A stretch of DNA of 29,410 bases. Source: Clostridiales bacterium (GTDB lineage Bacteria > Bacillota > Clostridia > Christensenellales > Aristaeellaceae). Of this stretch, positions 1-8,285 are shown piece after piece. Where the stretch lies: the NCBI GenBank assembly GCA_019419995.1, contig JAHZHZ010000020.1, positions 16,538 through 45,947 of the forward strand. Reading direction: 5' to 3'. Position 1 is the first letter of the stretch, and the number at the start of each line of letters is the position of its first letter. The notes beneath the pieces are model-generated. The model was not told the DNA's origin and ran no database searches. It was given only the letters and a program-made list of their open reading frames with translations. The position numbers and the translations under genes were made by a program.

Positions 1-2396
1 TGCAGATTAACCACAAGCTCTCCTCGGGCAGCGCAGGCGCAGTACGTTTCAGCGTTCAGGACAACGGCGTGCTGACCATCACCCCCGAGGGACTGGTCAC
101 AGCCGTGGCTCCAGGCTCGGCCACGGTAACCATCACCACCTATAATGGCAAGAAGAAGAGCGGCGTTCTCACGGTAATGGAGGCGCCCACCAGCATAACG
201 CTTGAACCATCTCAATTGACATTGGGCGAAGGGGCTGTCTACACACTGACCGCTTCCGTTAATCCTGGAAGCGCAGGAAAAATTTTCTTCCGTTCGGAAA
301 ATCCTGAAATCGCCACAGTTGATGAGGAAAGCGGCCTGGTTACCGCTCGCAAGCGCGGAAGAGTACGTCTGATTGCCTACACCTACGTGAGTGGATTGGA
401 ATCTTTTGTAGATCTGGAAGTAAAGGCCGCGCCGACGCAAATCATCCTCCCCTATGAGGGGTTGAATATCGGTGTTGGGGATATTATCCAGCTCACGCCA
501 TCTGTAAATGAAGGTGCTGCAACTACCTTTAGTTTCTCCAGCAGCAATAAAAAGTACGCCGCGGTGAATGCATCAGGTTTGGTTAAAGCGATTAAGACGG
601 GTAAAATTTATATCACCATAAAAACCCATAATGGTCTAAGCGTCAAGCTACCGGTGAATGTAAAGAAGGCCCCCTCAGGCGTCAAAGCTTCGCCTGAAGA
701 AATTATTCTTGGTCTGGGTGAGACGGTGCAAATCGGTGCGCTCATTCCCAGCGACAGCGCAACGACGCTGCGCTATGAGAGCCAGAATGAAAAGATTGCC
801 ACCGTGGACAATCTGGGTCGCGTAACGGCGATCGCTCCCGGTGAGACTAATATCACTCTCACAACCCACAACGGAAAGACCGCTCAGTGCAAAGTTATCG
901 TTTCCCTCCCCCCGGAAAATATCCTTTTAACAATGCCTGAAGTACTGGGCGTAGGGCAGAAAGTCCAACCGCAGGTACAAATTCTTCCAGAGGGCAGTTA
1001 TTCTTCGGTGAATTTTAGCATTGATTCGGGTAATTCCGTAAAGGTAGACAATGATGGAAATATCATTGCCGTGCAGACAGGTGATTCTGTGGTTCGTGCA
1101 TCCACCTATCTGGAAGCGGTGTATGCCACGCAAAAGGTAACCGTCAAGCCTGCGCCCACTTCCATTTCCTTCCCTCAGGATACCTATACGGTAAACATGG
1201 GAGAAACCTTGCAACTGACCCCGGTTCTGAGCGAAGGTTCAGCCACCTCGTTGACCTACACGGCCAAAAAACCGGACTTCTTTACTATTGATGAAACCGG
1301 CCTGATCACACCCATCATGCGCGGTTCTACCACCGTGACCGTCACCACGCACAACGGCTTGTCTGACACGGTAACGGTATGGGTAGTTGATCCCTACTAT
1401 CCTGAAATGGTGGAATTGGCTGAAGAACCCCCGGAGTATCTGGAGCCAGGTGAGACCTTTACTCCCACGCTCAAAGTATTCCCAGAATCTGCCATCGCCG
1501 GTCTGGAATGGAGTTCATCCAACACGAGTATTGCTTCGGTGGATGCTATCAGCGGCAAGGTAACTGCTCGTTCCTATGGGCGCGTAACCATTACCGGCAA
1601 ATCAACTCGAAATCCTGCGCTGTCCATCAGCTATCGAATTATCGTTCTAACGCCTGAGCGTTGTCTGGTAATGCCGGCGCGCAGAACGGAAATCGGCGAA
1701 ATTTCGGCCACCCAGTCGCAGATCAAAAATGTGCGTGCTTCTGCCTATCGGGAACTGGAATCTCTGGTGGCAAAGGGGATCATTTCCCAAAGCGAGGCCA
1801 ATACCCGCAAGGGATACATCGATCGCGCCTTTGACATGTATCTGTTCCCCTGGATGACGGAAACCAAGGAACTGTACTGGAACGCCAACAATTCTGAAAA
1901 CGGCGCCAAGGATTTTAAACCCGGAATTGTCTATCACGGCATGGCCTATACCCAGACCAACCGCGTCAACAATAAGAACAGTGTGCTGCAGAATGGCTAC
2001 TACACATCCAGCGGAAAGAACTATTATCTGCTCAACGGTGATCGGTTTGCCAGCCGCAAATATCCCGGCAATGACTGTTCTTCCTTTGTATCCATGGCCA
2101 TTTGGGGAATGGGGTCCAGCCGCAGAAGCGACAACACCACTCGCATCGCCTCTGCAAGCTATTATCGCACGCTGTCCAATTGGGAGGATCTGCGCCCCGG
2201 CGATATCATGAATAAATCTGGTAGTCATGTGGTTATGTTCCTGTACTATGCAGACGCATCCAAGAGTCAGATCGTCATTATTGAGCAGGGTGGTGGCGAA
2301 GCGGGAACCAACACTGTTTCCTGTTCCATTCGGGATGTCTCCTACTATCGTGGAAAGGGATACAAGATTCGCAGAGTCAGTTCTCTGGATCATTGA
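1..2396 (+). CDS. Big_2 Ig-like repeat surface protein with C-terminal NlpC/P60-like domain (5' partial)
   Basis: The reading frame is open from the left edge (frame beginning at base 3), so the gene starts before the window; the GTG at 69 is internal. The visible part holds the end of one Ig-like repeat and six complete repeats of about 80 residues, each with a 'PTSI.L' start, a 'G....L.....P..A' core, 'S.N..IATVD..G.VTA' and a 'G...ITI.T.NG' end: the bacterial Ig-like group 2 (Big_2) pattern. After about residue 530 (counted from base 69) comes a helical linker and a domain with NDCSSF (Cys codon 2076-2078) and GSHVVMF (His codon 2226-2228) followed by EQGG, the Cys-His layout of NlpC/P60 or CHAP amidases. 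Inference: a secreted wall-associated protein in which the repeats form a stalk and the C-terminal domain may cut peptidoglycan. The signal peptide lies outside the window. A strong terminator follows directly. Confidence 0.85.
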   Translation, partial: QINHKLSSGSAGAVRFSVQDNGVLTITPEGLVTAVAPGSATVTITTYNGKKKSGVLTVMEAPTSITLEPSQLTLGEGAVYTLTASVNPGSAGKIFFRSENPEIATVDEESGLVTARKRGRVRLIAYTYVSGLESFVDLEVKAAPTQIILPYEGLNIGVGDIIQLTPSVNEGAATTFSFSSSNKKYAAVNASGLVKAIKTGKIYITIKTHNGLSVKLPVNVKKAPSGVKASPEEIILGLGETVQIGALIPSDSATTLRYESQNEKIATVDNLGRVTAIAPGETNITLTTHNGKTAQCKVIVSLPPENILLTMPEVLGVGQKVQPQVQILPEGSYSSVNFSIDSGNSVKVDNDGNIIAVQTGDSVVRASTYLEAVYATQKVTVKPAPTSISFPQDTYTVNMGETLQLTPVLSEGSATSLTYTAKKPDFFTIDETGLITPIMRGSTTVTVTTHNGLSDTVTVWVVDPYYPEMVELAEEPPEYLEPGETFTPTLKVFPESAIAGLEWSSSNTSIASVDAISGKVTARSYGRVTITGKSTRNPALSISYRIIVLTPERCLVMPARRTEIGEISATQSQIKNVRASAYRELESLVAKGIISQSEANTRKGYIDRAFDMYLFPWMTETKELYWNANNSENGAKDFKPGIVYHGMAYTQTNRVNNKNSVLQNGYYTSSGKNYYLLNGDRFASRKYPGNDCSSFVSMAIWGMGSSRRSDNTTRIASASYYRTLSNWEDLRPGDIMNKSGSHVVMFLYYADASKSQIVIIEQGGGEAGTNTVSCSIRDVSYYRGKGYKIRRVSSLDH

Positions 2397-2412
2397 TTTT
2401 TCCCTTTCATCT

Positions 2413-2446
2413 GCGGCAGTTCGAAATTCGAACTGCCGCTCTTTTT
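2413..2446 (+). terminator. Rho-independent terminator of the Ig-like repeat gene
   Basis: A perfect 13-bp stem (2413-2425 with 2427-2439, starting GCGGCAGTTCGAA) is followed by TCTTTTT. The T-run reaches into the stop codon of the convergent spoIVB gene. Reading the other way, the stem is followed by mixed purine-rich sequence, so it is a poor terminator for spoIVB. Confidence 0.9.
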
Positions 2447-3722
2447 ATGTAACCGCGGATTTCTCCGCGGCGGGCAGTGCTTCCAGCATTGTCTCAATGC
2501 CAATGCCGTAGCCTCGTGTGGGATCGTTGACAAATACATGTGTCACGGCTCCCACAATATACCCATCCTGTATGATTGGACTACCGGACATGCCCTGCAC
2601 GATTCCTCCGGTGCGCTCAATCAGTTCAGGATCCGTTACATGGATCACGATGGAGCGCATCTTTGCCCCATCTGCAGGTTCCAGGTGCTCAATCTCGCAG
2701 TCATAAGCTCGCACCTGATCGTCAACCGTGGTAATGATCTGCGCTTCACCGGTATGCATCTGGCTGCGCGTGCCCACCGGCAGGCCCTCAGGGTACAGTA
2801 ATCCTTCTGTTCCACCGCTATAGTTCTGCCCATAAATTCCATAATCACAATTGAGTGTTACTTCTCCTATCTGTGACTGGCGACTCAGAAAGTCTCCCAC
2901 AATTTCACCGGGCGAACCTTGTTCCCCTCGCTTGATCTGTACCACATCGCTCTCATAGAGCCCTCCATCCTCCACCGGGAGCGTGATCCCAGTGTCCATA
3001 TCCGAAATTGCATGGCCCAAAGCTCCATACGCACCGGTTTGAGGATCGATAAAGGTCAGTGTACCGACGCCTGCCGTGCTGGAACGCACCCAGGCACCAA
3101 TACGTGCACTGCCGTCTCTGGGATCCGTGGCCGGCGTCAGACTGATGGTCTGTGTTTCGTCATCCCGCACCACCGTTACCGCCGCAGTCTCTCCTGCCTG
3201 CAGCAAAACGGATAAATCCTCCGCGGTGCGCACCTTCTGCCCGTTAATTTCCGTAATAATATCCCCGGAATTTAATCCTGCTAGCCTGGCAGGGCTCGTA
3301 TCACGTCCTAAATCAGATGTACCTACCACCACCAAACCTTCGGTTTCAATAGCGATTCCCACCGATTTTCCCCCAGGAATCAATGTTCTTTCCTGGCTGA
3401 CTTCCACTTCCATTTCCTTTACCGGAAGAATTCCCAGCAAACGGAAAATAAGGTTGGCAGTTCCGCTCGTCTCCCCGGCCTGAATTTCAATGGCATCACC
3501 CGATTGGCTGACCCTTGCCACGGTATCCCCTGCATCAATCTGGGCGCTGCCCGGCAGCGCGACATTCAGCACCGCATTTGATCCGGCCGTAAGTGAAAGG
3601 CGATCGGGCAGTTCCCCGAGTGCCTGAAGCGACGGCGAAGCGAATCCAAGGCAAAATGCGAACGCCACGATCAGCGCCCAGATTTTCCCGTTCGGTTTCC
3701 AGTTCAACTCCTTCATTTCCAT
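2445..3722 (-). CDS. spoIVB: SpoIVB, sporulation serine peptidase (family S55)
   Basis: SpoIVB is secreted from the forespore into the intermembrane space, where it cleaves SpoIVFA and so releases the pro-sigma-K processing protease in the mother cell. The protein shows a basic N-terminus and one hydrophobic signal-anchor (KIWALIVAFAFCLGF), a PDZ domain (AGLNSGDIITEINGQKV), a GHAISD motif with the likely catalytic His, and GMSGSPI with the catalytic Ser near residue 379. B. subtilis SpoIVB is about 426 residues with Ser378, so the 425-residue version starting at the ATG at 3722 fits best. That ATG lies 6 nt after a GGGGG run; the frame stays open 33 codons further upstream, but that extension is not signal-like. 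spo0A and recN, frequent neighbours in Bacillus, are absent here; tilS is divergent. Implies an endospore former. The stop codon overlaps the T-run of the convergent gene's terminator. Confidence 0.93.
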   Translation of the reverse strand: MEMKELNWKPNGKIWALIVAFAFCLGFASPSLQALGELPDRLSLTAGSNAVLNVALPGSAQIDAGDTVARVSQSGDAIEIQAGETSGTANLIFRLLGILPVKEMEVEVSQERTLIPGGKSVGIAIETEGLVVVGTSDLGRDTSPARLAGLNSGDIITEINGQKVRTAEDLSVLLQAGETAAVTVVRDDETQTISLTPATDPRDGSARIGAWVRSSTAGVGTLTFIDPQTGAYGALGHAISDMDTGITLPVEDGGLYESDVVQIKRGEQGSPGEIVGDFLSRQSQIGEVTLNCDYGIYGQNYSGGTEGLLYPEGLPVGTRSQMHTGEAQIITTVDDQVRAYDCEIEHLEPADGAKMRSIVIHVTDPELIERTGGIVQGMSGSPIIQDGYIVGAVTHVFVNDPTRGYGIGIETMLEALPAAEKSAVT

Positions 3723-3941
3723 AATCATCCCCCATCCGTTTTGCGATCTTCCCGGATCGCACTGCACATTGTCTCCGCTGAACAATCCGCGCATGCTTCC
3801 AATTCTCCGGTATGCTGGCAATGGATGGCGCTGCGTTTTTCAATTGCCCCGTGATTTCGCCTATCCTGCCAATTTTTTCCATCGTTCTCAGGATTTTAAC
3901 CGCTTTCTGCCCCGGATAAACCAAATTTCGCGGAAAAGCTG

Positions 3942-3970
3942 TTGCGTTTGAGAAAGGAAACGTCTATAAT
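3942..3970 (+). promoter_or_regulatory. Sigma-A-type promoter of tilS-hpt
   Basis: TTGCGT (3942-3947), a 17-bp spacer and a perfect TATAAT (3965-3970), 26 bp upstream of the tilS start codon. The -35 box matches only the TTG part of the consensus. The rest of the spoIVB-tilS gap (3723-3941) holds no feature I can support. Confidence 0.7.
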
Positions 3971-3996
3971 AAGACAATATAGTGGAGGAGTTTGTC

Positions 3997-5355
3997 ATGG
4001 CTACTGAGCGTGTTGAAAACATCAGCTTTGAAGATGTGCGCAATCAACATCTTCTGGTGGCACTCTCCGGCGGAGCGGACTCTGTAGCGCTATTGTATCT
4101 TTTACTGCTGCGCCAAAAGGCAGACGGACTGAGAATTACAGCGGCACATTTTCATCACGGCATTCGTGGCCTGGAAGCGGACGAAGATGCAGAATTTTGC
4201 AGGCAACTTTGTTCAAAGCTGCGCGTCAAATTGACTGAAGGGCGCGGGGATGTTCCCGCACTCGCCCTGCAACTAGGCGTTGGCCTAGAAACTGCCGCCC
4301 GCAACGCACGCTACGCTTTTTTACAGGAAGCCATGCAAAGTTGCGGAGCGGACAGGATCGCCCTGGCCCACCACATGGATGATCAGGCCGAAACTGTGCT
4401 GATGCATCTGCTGCGGGGCGCGGGTCCTGAAGGCGCCTGTGGTATGTCACGCTCTTCCGGCCTGTTATATCGCCCGCTGTTAAAATACAGAAAATCCCAG
4501 CTGATGCAATTTCTGGAAGCGAGGGGCATAAGTTGGCGTGAAGACGCCAGCAACGGGATTCCAGATACGCCGCGAAACAATCTTCGCTTGAATGTCCTTC
4601 CCTCAATTGAGAGAAGCTATCCATCAGCAGTGCAGGCGCTCGCACGTTTCTCCAAGCTTGTGCGCATCGAGAGCGACTATTTAAACCGCTTGAGCGAAGA
4701 CTTTTTAAGCCGACGCGTACAGCGAGGTCCATGGGGATGCAGACTGATGCTTACAGGTGGCGAAGAGGAAGCGCTCATTCGCCGTGCCCTGCGAAAACTT
4801 TGTCCCGACACGGTATCGTGCATGAAGATGGACGCTCTTTATAATTTGTGCCGCGCCAGTCGGGGAAAACTGGAAATTTGCGGCGGGTTTTGGGCTGAAC
4901 GCACGAGAGAATGGATTTATCTTCTCCATTCTACGCCAAAAAATAACGATGCGGTTCCCCTGCAAGTCCCAGGCCAGACAAATTTGGAGGGCATATGTCG
5001 CATCCAGGCAGAAATGGGCGTTTTCCCCATTGAACCTGAAAACCCTTTGAGAGAATTGGCCGATGCTGAATCACTGGTCGGAGCCGTATTGCGCACCAGG
5101 CGTAGTGGAGACCGCTTTCATCCTCTTGGCGCTCCGGGCGAGCGCCTGCTGTCCGACTATTTCATTGACCGCAAGCTGGACCGGCCCCTTCGGGACATCA
5201 CCCCCCTCCTGGCTCGGGGAAACCGCGTGCTGTGGGTGTGTGGAATGGGATTGAGCGAGGATTTGCGCGTCACTGAACAAACCCGGCGCCACGTGCGCCT
5301 AACCCTATATCCAATCATCACTGAAGAAAAGGCGGAGGTAAACCATGAAGAATGA
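3997..5355 (+). CDS. tilS: tRNA(Ile)-lysidine synthetase
   Basis: TilS attaches lysine to C34 of the tRNA-Ile with anticodon CAU, using ATP, so that it reads AUA rather than AUG; it is essential and cytosolic. The N-terminal N-type ATP-pyrophosphatase P-loop is clear: VALSGGADSVALLYLL with SGGADS at about residues 24-29. HHMDDQAETVLMHLLRGAG (about 130-148) is the second family signature. The C-terminal third (LRTRRSGDRFHPLG, then LWVCGMGLSEDLRVT) is the TilS substrate-binding C-terminal domain. The ATG at 3997 is chosen because GGAGGAG sits 6 nt upstream, inside the five codons that a GTG start at 3982 would add. The product is 452 aa, a normal length. The 3' end overlaps hpt by 11 bp, so the two are surely cotranscribed, as in many Bacillota (tilS-hpt-ftsH). 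Confidence 0.95.
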   Translation: MATERVENISFEDVRNQHLLVALSGGADSVALLYLLLLRQKADGLRITAAHFHHGIRGLEADEDAEFCRQLCSKLRVKLTEGRGDVPALALQLGVGLETAARNARYAFLQEAMQSCGADRIALAHHMDDQAETVLMHLLRGAGPEGACGMSRSSGLLYRPLLKYRKSQLMQFLEARGISWREDASNGIPDTPRNNLRLNVLPSIERSYPSAVQALARFSKLVRIESDYLNRLSEDFLSRRVQRGPWGCRLMLTGGEEEALIRRALRKLCPDTVSCMKMDALYNLCRASRGKLEICGGFWAERTREWIYLLHSTPKNNDAVPLQVPGQTNLEGICRIQAEMGVFPIEPENPLRELADAESLVGAVLRTRRSGDRFHPLGAPGERLLSDYFIDRKLDRPLRDITPLLARGNRVLWVCGMGLSEDLRVTEQTRRHVRLTLYPIITEEKAEVNHEE

Positions 5356-5890
5356 CATCGCTAAGATCCTGATTTCCGAAGAAGATCTCCAACGTCGCAT
5401 ACGTGAAATGGGTGAGGAAATTGCGCGGGATTACGCAGGAAAAAATCCCACTATGGTGTGCATCCTCAAGGGTGCCGTCATGTTCTACACGGATTTGTTA
5501 AAGCACATCCCCATTCCTCTGACGATGGATTTCATGGCCGTTTCCAGCTATGGAAACAAAACCAAGTCTTCCGGTGAAGTGGAAATCCGCAAGGACTTGT
5601 CCACCTCTATTGAAAACAAACACGTAATCATCGTGGAAGATATCGTAGACTCCGGCTTTACCCTCAGCTATCTCAAGCGCATGCTGGCTTCCAGAGGCGC
5701 GGCCAGCATCAAACTGGCAACCCTGCTGGATAAGCCCTCCCGCCGTGCTCCGGGGATTACTCTCAAATCCGATTATTCGGGGTTTGAGGTTGGGGATGAA
5801 TTCGTAGTGGGTTATGGCCTGGATTATGCGGAATACTATCGGAATCTCCCCTACATCGGCGTATTGAAGCCGGAGATTTACCAGAGCTGA
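5345..5890 (+). CDS. hpt: Hypoxanthine phosphoribosyltransferase
   Basis: This enzyme salvages hypoxanthine (and often guanine) by transfer of ribose-5-phosphate from PRPP, giving IMP or GMP. The 181-aa protein has the type-I phosphoribosyltransferase PRPP loop VIIVEDIVDSG at about residues 94-104. It also has the N-terminal PPi loop CILKGAVMF, the flexible-loop region MAVSSYGNKT, and the C-terminal purine-contact segment VGYGLDYAEYYRNLPYIGVL. It starts at the ATG at 5345 behind GGCGGAGG, inside the last codons of tilS, which suggests translational coupling. In B. subtilis the equivalent HprT sits between TilS and FtsH, and TilS-HprT are reported to bind each other and act on ftsH expression; whether that holds here is inference. 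No terminator follows, so read-through into ftsH is likely. Confidence 0.95.
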   Translation: MKNDIAKILISEEDLQRRIREMGEEIARDYAGKNPTMVCILKGAVMFYTDLLKHIPIPLTMDFMAVSSYGNKTKSSGEVEIRKDLSTSIENKHVIIVEDIVDSGFTLSYLKRMLASRGAASIKLATLLDKPSRRAPGITLKSDYSGFEVGDEFVVGYGLDYAEYYRNLPYIGVLKPEIYQS

Positions 5891-5919
5891 TAGAGGGTTT
5901 TCAGGGTTTAAATTGCGTT

Positions 5920-5925
5920 TATAAT
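5920..5925 (+). promoter_or_regulatory. Possible internal promoter (-10 box) ahead of ftsH
   Basis: A perfect TATAAT lies 58 bp before the ftsH start codon. Only a weak -35 candidate (TTTTCA, 5898-5903, 16-bp spacing) precedes it, so it probably supplements read-through from tilS-hpt. Confidence 0.4.
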
Positions 5926-5983
5926 AGAAATATACAATATTATCTGAGCTTTCGGCAAAGGAAGGAAAGAGAGGATTCCTGGT

Positions 5984-8071
5984 TTGAATAAAAAGAGAAG
6001 CCTGCTGCAGGGACCGTTGATGTACCTGCTGCTGCTGGCAGTGATTCTGGCAGTTGTATGGATGTTGGGTTCCGGGTCGCCCGTACAGCCTGTCACTTTG
6101 AACTACTCTGAGTTTCTGGAGTGGGTTGAAGCTGACCTGCGTGCAGACAGCGGAGAGCAACTCCCTGCTGACCAAGCGGAGATGTCCATCTCCCAAATCG
6201 TCATTCAGCAAAACACGCTCTATGGTCTCAAGGAAGAGAGTCAGATTTCTGCGGAAAACTTTCCGTCCAACTATGACTTTCGGGTGATCATCCCCAGTGA
6301 AACGCAGTTTTATGCAGATGTCAATCTAATCTATGAAAATGTTCTGGGACAGAGCGTAAGCCCCACCCAGTATACCTTTACCTTTGCAACGGAACTGCCT
6401 CCCCAGACTTCGTGGCTGGCGGAATGGTTGCCGCTGTTGGTATCTCTGGCCCTGTTTGCCTTGCTTTGGTACTTCCTGATGCGCCAACAGACAGGTGGCA
6501 AGGGCGGCATGATGGGCTTTGGCAAGTCCCGGGCCCGGCAAACGGACCCTTCTACCAATAAAGTCAGCTTCAAGGATGTGGCGGGAGCAGACGAGGAAAA
6601 GGAAGAATTGCAGGAAATTGTGCAATTTCTGAAAAATCCTCAAAAGTTTACCCGAGTTGGTGCCAAGATTCCCACCGGTATTTTGCTCGTAGGCCCTCCC
6701 GGCACCGGCAAAACGCTTCTGGCCCGCGCTGTGGCCGGAGAGGCTGGCGTACCCTTCTTCACCATATCCGGTTCAGACTTTGTGGAAATGTTTGTGGGTG
6801 TCGGTGCCAGCCGCGTGCGAGATCTGTTCGCAGAGGCTAAGAAAAATGCACCTTCTATCGTATTCATCGATGAAATCGATGCCGTTGGCCGTCAGCGTGG
6901 CGCTGGCTTGGGTGGCGGACACGATGAACGTGAACAGACACTCAACCAGTTGCTGGTGGAAATGGATGGTTTCACTCACAACGAGGGCGTGATTATTATG
7001 GCTGCCACCAACCGGGCGGATGTATTGGATCCAGCCCTGTTGCGCCCGGGCCGCTTTGACCGCCAGATTGTGGTGAATTATCCTGACGTCATCGGCCGCG
7101 AAGAGATCCTCAAAGTTCACGCTCGGAATAAGCCATTGGCAAAGGATGTAGATCTTCGGGTGTTGGCCCGCCGGACTCCCTACTTCACTGGAGCGGACTT
7201 AATGAATGTCATGAACGAAGCCGCGCTGTTGACCGCACGCAAGGATCTGGGCGAGATCACCATGGCTACCATCGAGGAAGCCATTACGCGGGTAATGGCT
7301 GGTCCTGAAAAGCGCAGCAAGCGGATCACTGATATGGATCGCCGCTTGGTCGCCTACCACGAAGGTGGTCATGCCATCGTATCTTACTATATCCCCGAAT
7401 GCGACAAGGTTCATGAGATTACCACCATTCCCCGCGGACAGGCAGGCGGCTATACCATGTACCTTCCCCAGGAAGAGTTCAATTACGTTACCACCGCACG
7501 CCTAAAGGCGCGGATGGCCAGCATGATGGGCGGCCGTGTCGCCGAAGCATTGGTGTTTGGAGACATTTCCACCGGCGCTTCCAGCGATATCAAGCAAGCC
7601 ACGGAAATTGCCCGAGATATGGTAACGGAATACGGCATGAGCGAAAAACTGGGACCCGTATTTCTGGGAACCGAGCATGAAGTATTCCTGGGCAAAAGTT
7701 TCTCTCAGCAGAATTCCGGTTTTTCTGAGCAGGTGAACGAAACCATTGACGCTGAGGTTCGAACGCTCATCGTAGGTGCCTACAAGCGCGCTGAGGAAAT
7801 TCTCACAACCCACAGGGATCAGTTGGATGCCCTTGCCAGTCTGTTGATCGAAAGAGAAAAGCTGGATGAAGTGGAATTTGAATGCTTCATGACAGGTAAA
7901 GAACTTCCCTCCCCTCAAAAGAAGGAAGAAGTTAAGGATACCGCTTCCGAAAATTCTGTGGGTAGTGACACAGTTTTGAACGATGAAAGTTCACCAAATG
8001 ATATTGATGAAGCGCAGTCCCAGCAATCCATCCAATACGATGACCCCACTGATCCCAACCAGGAAAACTAA
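5984..8071 (+). CDS. ftsH: ATP-dependent zinc metalloprotease FtsH (copy 1)
   Basis: A membrane-bound AAA+ protease that pulls out and degrades membrane and short-lived cytosolic proteins as a hexamer. Visible in order: TM1 (about residues 13-29), an extracytoplasmic FtsH_ext domain, TM2 (about 144-166), Walker A GPPGTGKT (237-244), Walker B IVFIDEID (about 291-298), the second region of homology ending LRPGRFDRQIV, and the zinc site HEGGH (459-463) with the third ligand Asp in TGASSDIKQ (about 535). The motif is usually HEAGH; Gly in the variable position should be tolerated. The C-terminal tail of about 60 residues is acidic and low in complexity. The start is TTG at 5984 after GAGAGG, giving MNKKRSLL; the next in-frame Met (6020) would cut into TM1. 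A second, shorter ftsH lies at 26142-27953. Confidence 0.96.
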   Translation: MNKKRSLLQGPLMYLLLLAVILAVVWMLGSGSPVQPVTLNYSEFLEWVEADLRADSGEQLPADQAEMSISQIVIQQNTLYGLKEESQISAENFPSNYDFRVIIPSETQFYADVNLIYENVLGQSVSPTQYTFTFATELPPQTSWLAEWLPLLVSLALFALLWYFLMRQQTGGKGGMMGFGKSRARQTDPSTNKVSFKDVAGADEEKEELQEIVQFLKNPQKFTRVGAKIPTGILLVGPPGTGKTLLARAVAGEAGVPFFTISGSDFVEMFVGVGASRVRDLFAEAKKNAPSIVFIDEIDAVGRQRGAGLGGGHDEREQTLNQLLVEMDGFTHNEGVIIMAATNRADVLDPALLRPGRFDRQIVVNYPDVIGREEILKVHARNKPLAKDVDLRVLARRTPYFTGADLMNVMNEAALLTARKDLGEITMATIEEAITRVMAGPEKRSKRITDMDRRLVAYHEGGHAIVSYYIPECDKVHEITTIPRGQAGGYTMYLPQEEFNYVTTARLKARMASMMGGRVAEALVFGDISTGASSDIKQATEIARDMVTEYGMSEKLGPVFLGTEHEVFLGKSFSQQNSGFSEQVNETIDAEVRTLIVGAYKRAEEILTTHRDQLDALASLLIEREKLDEVEFECFMTGKELPSPQKKEEVKDTASENSVGSDTVLNDESSPNDIDEAQSQQSIQYDDPTDPNQEN

Positions 8072-8078
8072 AATCCTA

Positions 8079-8103
8079 CCCCGCCATCCGGCGGGGTTTT
8101 TCT
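8079..8103 (+). terminator. Rho-independent terminator after ftsH copy 1
   Basis: A 7-bp GC stem CCCCGCC/GGCGGGG (8079-8085 with 8090-8096), loop ATCC, followed by TTTTTCT. It ends the tilS-hpt-ftsH unit. Confidence 0.93.
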
Positions 8104-8180
8104 TAGTCATCTCTTTGCCTTTTACAAACATTATTTTGACAAGTTAATCTCGTATCGTCGACAAATTTAGATGTTTTGAC

Positions 8181-8228
8181 GGGGAATTCCCCCTTTATTT
8201 TCAATCTTATAAAGGGAAATACCCTTTA
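8181..8228. promoter_or_regulatory. Possible operator: palindrome and CCCTTTAT repeats
   Basis: GGGGAATTCCCC is a perfect 12-bp palindrome at 8181-8192. CCCTTTAT occurs there (about 8190-8197) and again at 8222-8229, with its inverse ATAAAGGG at about 8209-8216; the last two form the inverted repeat TAAAGGG-AAATA-CCCTTTA. It overlaps the expected -35 region of the next gene, so regulator binding is plausible; the regulator is unknown. Confidence 0.35.
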
Positions 8229-8253
8229 TCATTGCAGCTTATTGTGTTATAAT
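8225..8253 (+). promoter_or_regulatory. Extended -10 promoter of the vanW-ridA-prs unit
   Basis: TGTTATAAT (8245-8253) is a TGn-extended perfect -10 box; the -35 (TTTATC, 8225-8230, 17-bp spacing) is poor. The start codon follows 32 bp later. The 12-mer TTGTGTTATAAT recurs upstream of the unknown gene at 23083. Confidence 0.65.
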
Positions 8254-8285
8254 AGAATTACTACTTATGGAGGAAATCGAGTAAC

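Noticed and set aside
3723..3821. Longer SpoIVB N-terminus of 33 extra residues
   Set aside because: The extension is polar and Cys/Arg-rich and would precede the signal anchor. The ATG at 3722 has better spacing from a G-rich site and gives the usual length and Ser position.
3535..3924. Minus-strand ORF of 129 codons covering the spoIVB upstream region
   Set aside because: Half of it overlaps spoIVB in another frame, its start has no good ribosome binding site, and the upstream half shows no recognisable protein pattern.
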